Positions 22,053 through 22,547 of a DNA stretch of 22,547 nt are shown here, in pieces. Position numbers and translations under genes: made by a program. The notes under the pieces are model-generated. The model ran no database searches. It saw nothing but the letters and a program-made list of their open reading frames with translations, and was not told where the DNA came from. This DNA is from a bacterium (GTDB lineage Bacteria; JALSQH01). The number at the start of each line of letters is the position of its first letter. Position 1 is the first letter of the stretch. The DNA lies in contig JALSQH010000263.1 of assembly GCA_026985515.1 (NCBI GenBank), forward strand, positions 1-22,547, given 5' to 3'.

Positions 22053-22547
22053 CAGAACAACCCGGTTAATTTCTTCACCCGTTTGATGGCCCGAAAGAGT
22101 TTCTCCTCGAAATTTTTCTCAGGAATTAAAATTGTGAAAAGATCCTTTAACTTCGTCTCACCAAGGTAATCTGCAAGGGCAATCCAGTAGACAAATTTTT
22201 CTTCAATCTTTTCACCTGTGTAAAGCATTCTGAACCAGGAAAGAGTGTTTCTTACTTCGTAGAGAATATTTAGGAACTCCCCTTTTACTCTGATTCCCCT
22301 GATGAGTCTCTCAATTATGCCTTCTTTCTCCATTATAAGGAATATCTCGGGTACCCTCTCCTCCTCCATAACCCTGTCAAATTCGTGAAACAATCTACCT
22401 GTGGGAAATCTTCTGAATATATCCAGCTGGAGAGCACTTCTCATGATTTTCCTCGTTCCTCTGCCTATTCTGAATTCCAGCTTCCCGGCAAATCGCGCAG
22501 CTCTGATTATCCTTGCAGGATCCTCTATGAAGGAGAGTTGATGGATC
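22052..22547 (-). CDS. tRNA nucleotidyltransferase/poly(A) polymerase, middle part (5' end outside the window)
   Basis: The frame is open from the window edge to a TGA at 22052-22054. It opens with SFIEDPARIIRAARFAGKLEF, the signature after the nucleotidyltransferase head in CCA-adding enzymes and poly(A) polymerases. The neck/body region follows (ALQLDIFRRFPTGRLFHEFDRVMEEE, then LSWFRMLYTGEKIEEKFVYWIALAD), as in long bacterial forms. An ATG at 22444 lies inside this conserved region and is not the start. The frame ends at KKLTGLF, where intact relatives continue into the tail found in the next frame. The enzyme adds or repairs the tRNA CCA end, or adds A tails; the missing head decides which. 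Confidence 0.78.
   Translation of the reverse strand, partial: IHQLSFIEDPARIIRAARFAGKLEFRIGRGTRKIMRSALQLDIFRRFPTGRLFHEFDRVMEEERVPEIFLIMEKEGIIERLIRGIRVKGEFLNILYEVRNTLSWFRMLYTGEKIEEKFVYWIALADYLGETKLKDLFTILIPEKNFEEKLFRAIKRVKKLTGLF

Noticed and set aside
22052-22095. Programmed -1 frameshift in the nucleotidyltransferase
   Set aside because: No X-XXY-YYZ slippery heptamer in the right frame and no clear stimulatory hairpin in the overlap.
22052-22444. ATG at 22444 as the start of a 130-residue protein
   Set aside because: The same frame is open to the window edge and encodes the conserved EDPARIIRAARFA motif upstream of that ATG.

Overview
The window is about 22.5 kb of a moderately AT-rich bacterial chromosome. 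Bacterial signs are lipoprotein signal peptides, a membrane-anchored murein peptidase, GGAGG-type ribosome sites and -35/-10 promoters of the sigma-70 type. The gene content (indolepyruvate:ferredoxin oxidoreductase, ADP-forming acyl-CoA synthetase, phenylacetate-CoA ligase, two acyl-CoA dehydrogenases, a crotonase and a long-chain acyl-CoA synthetase) points to an anaerobe that degrades amino acids and fatty or aromatic acids. I cannot name the taxon from the sequence. I see no rRNA, tRNA, CRISPR array, insertion sequence or phage gene. Genes are packed tightly, no stretch over 300 bases lacks a gene, and GTG or TTG starts are common (iorA, paaK, the SDR, phoD, the M23 peptidase).

Layout. 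1-53: 5' end of a minus-strand nitroreductase-like gene. 171-1115 (+): DsbA-like lipoprotein, convergent with a long-chain acyl-CoA synthetase (1143-2963, -) across a two-way terminator. The synthetase diverges from a fused ADP-forming acyl-CoA synthetase (3060-5129, +) over interlocked promoters. 5315-9491 (-): operon iorA-iorB-paaK-ACT, ending in a strong terminator. 9639-10115 (+): unknown four-helix membrane protein with an apparently leaderless promoter. 10123-14884 (-): a broken thiamine-diphosphate (TPP) enzyme gene, then an intact BASS-type transporter, an NAD-dependent epimerase/dehydratase and an iron-type alcohol dehydrogenase. 15022-15687 (-): membrane protein, divergent from a PhoD-like lipoprotein (15791-17521, +) that also looks leaderless. 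17606-18778 (+): acyl-CoA dehydrogenase behind a near-consensus promoter with a perfect 12-bp inverted repeat at the expected transcription start. 18817-22547 (-): M23 peptidase, crotonase and second acyl-CoA dehydrogenase, then the 3' part of a tRNA nucleotidyltransferase/poly(A) polymerase split into two frames at a TGATG junction.

How the genes fit together. IorAB would turn aryl pyruvates into aryl-acetyl-CoA and reduced ferredoxin. The ADP-forming synthetase could recover ATP from acyl-CoA, while PaaK runs the activating direction. The acyl-CoA synthetase, two dehydrogenases and crotonase cover activation and early steps of acyl-CoA oxidation, though the crotonase lacks one of the two usual hydratase glutamates.

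The points most worth a second look are three promoters placed so that transcripts should start at or next to the start codon, the operator-like repeat at 17558-17585, two interrupted genes (TPP enzyme and tRNA nucleotidyltransferase), and active-site substitutions in the PhoD-like protein and the crotonase. I found no clear, wholly new multi-gene system.
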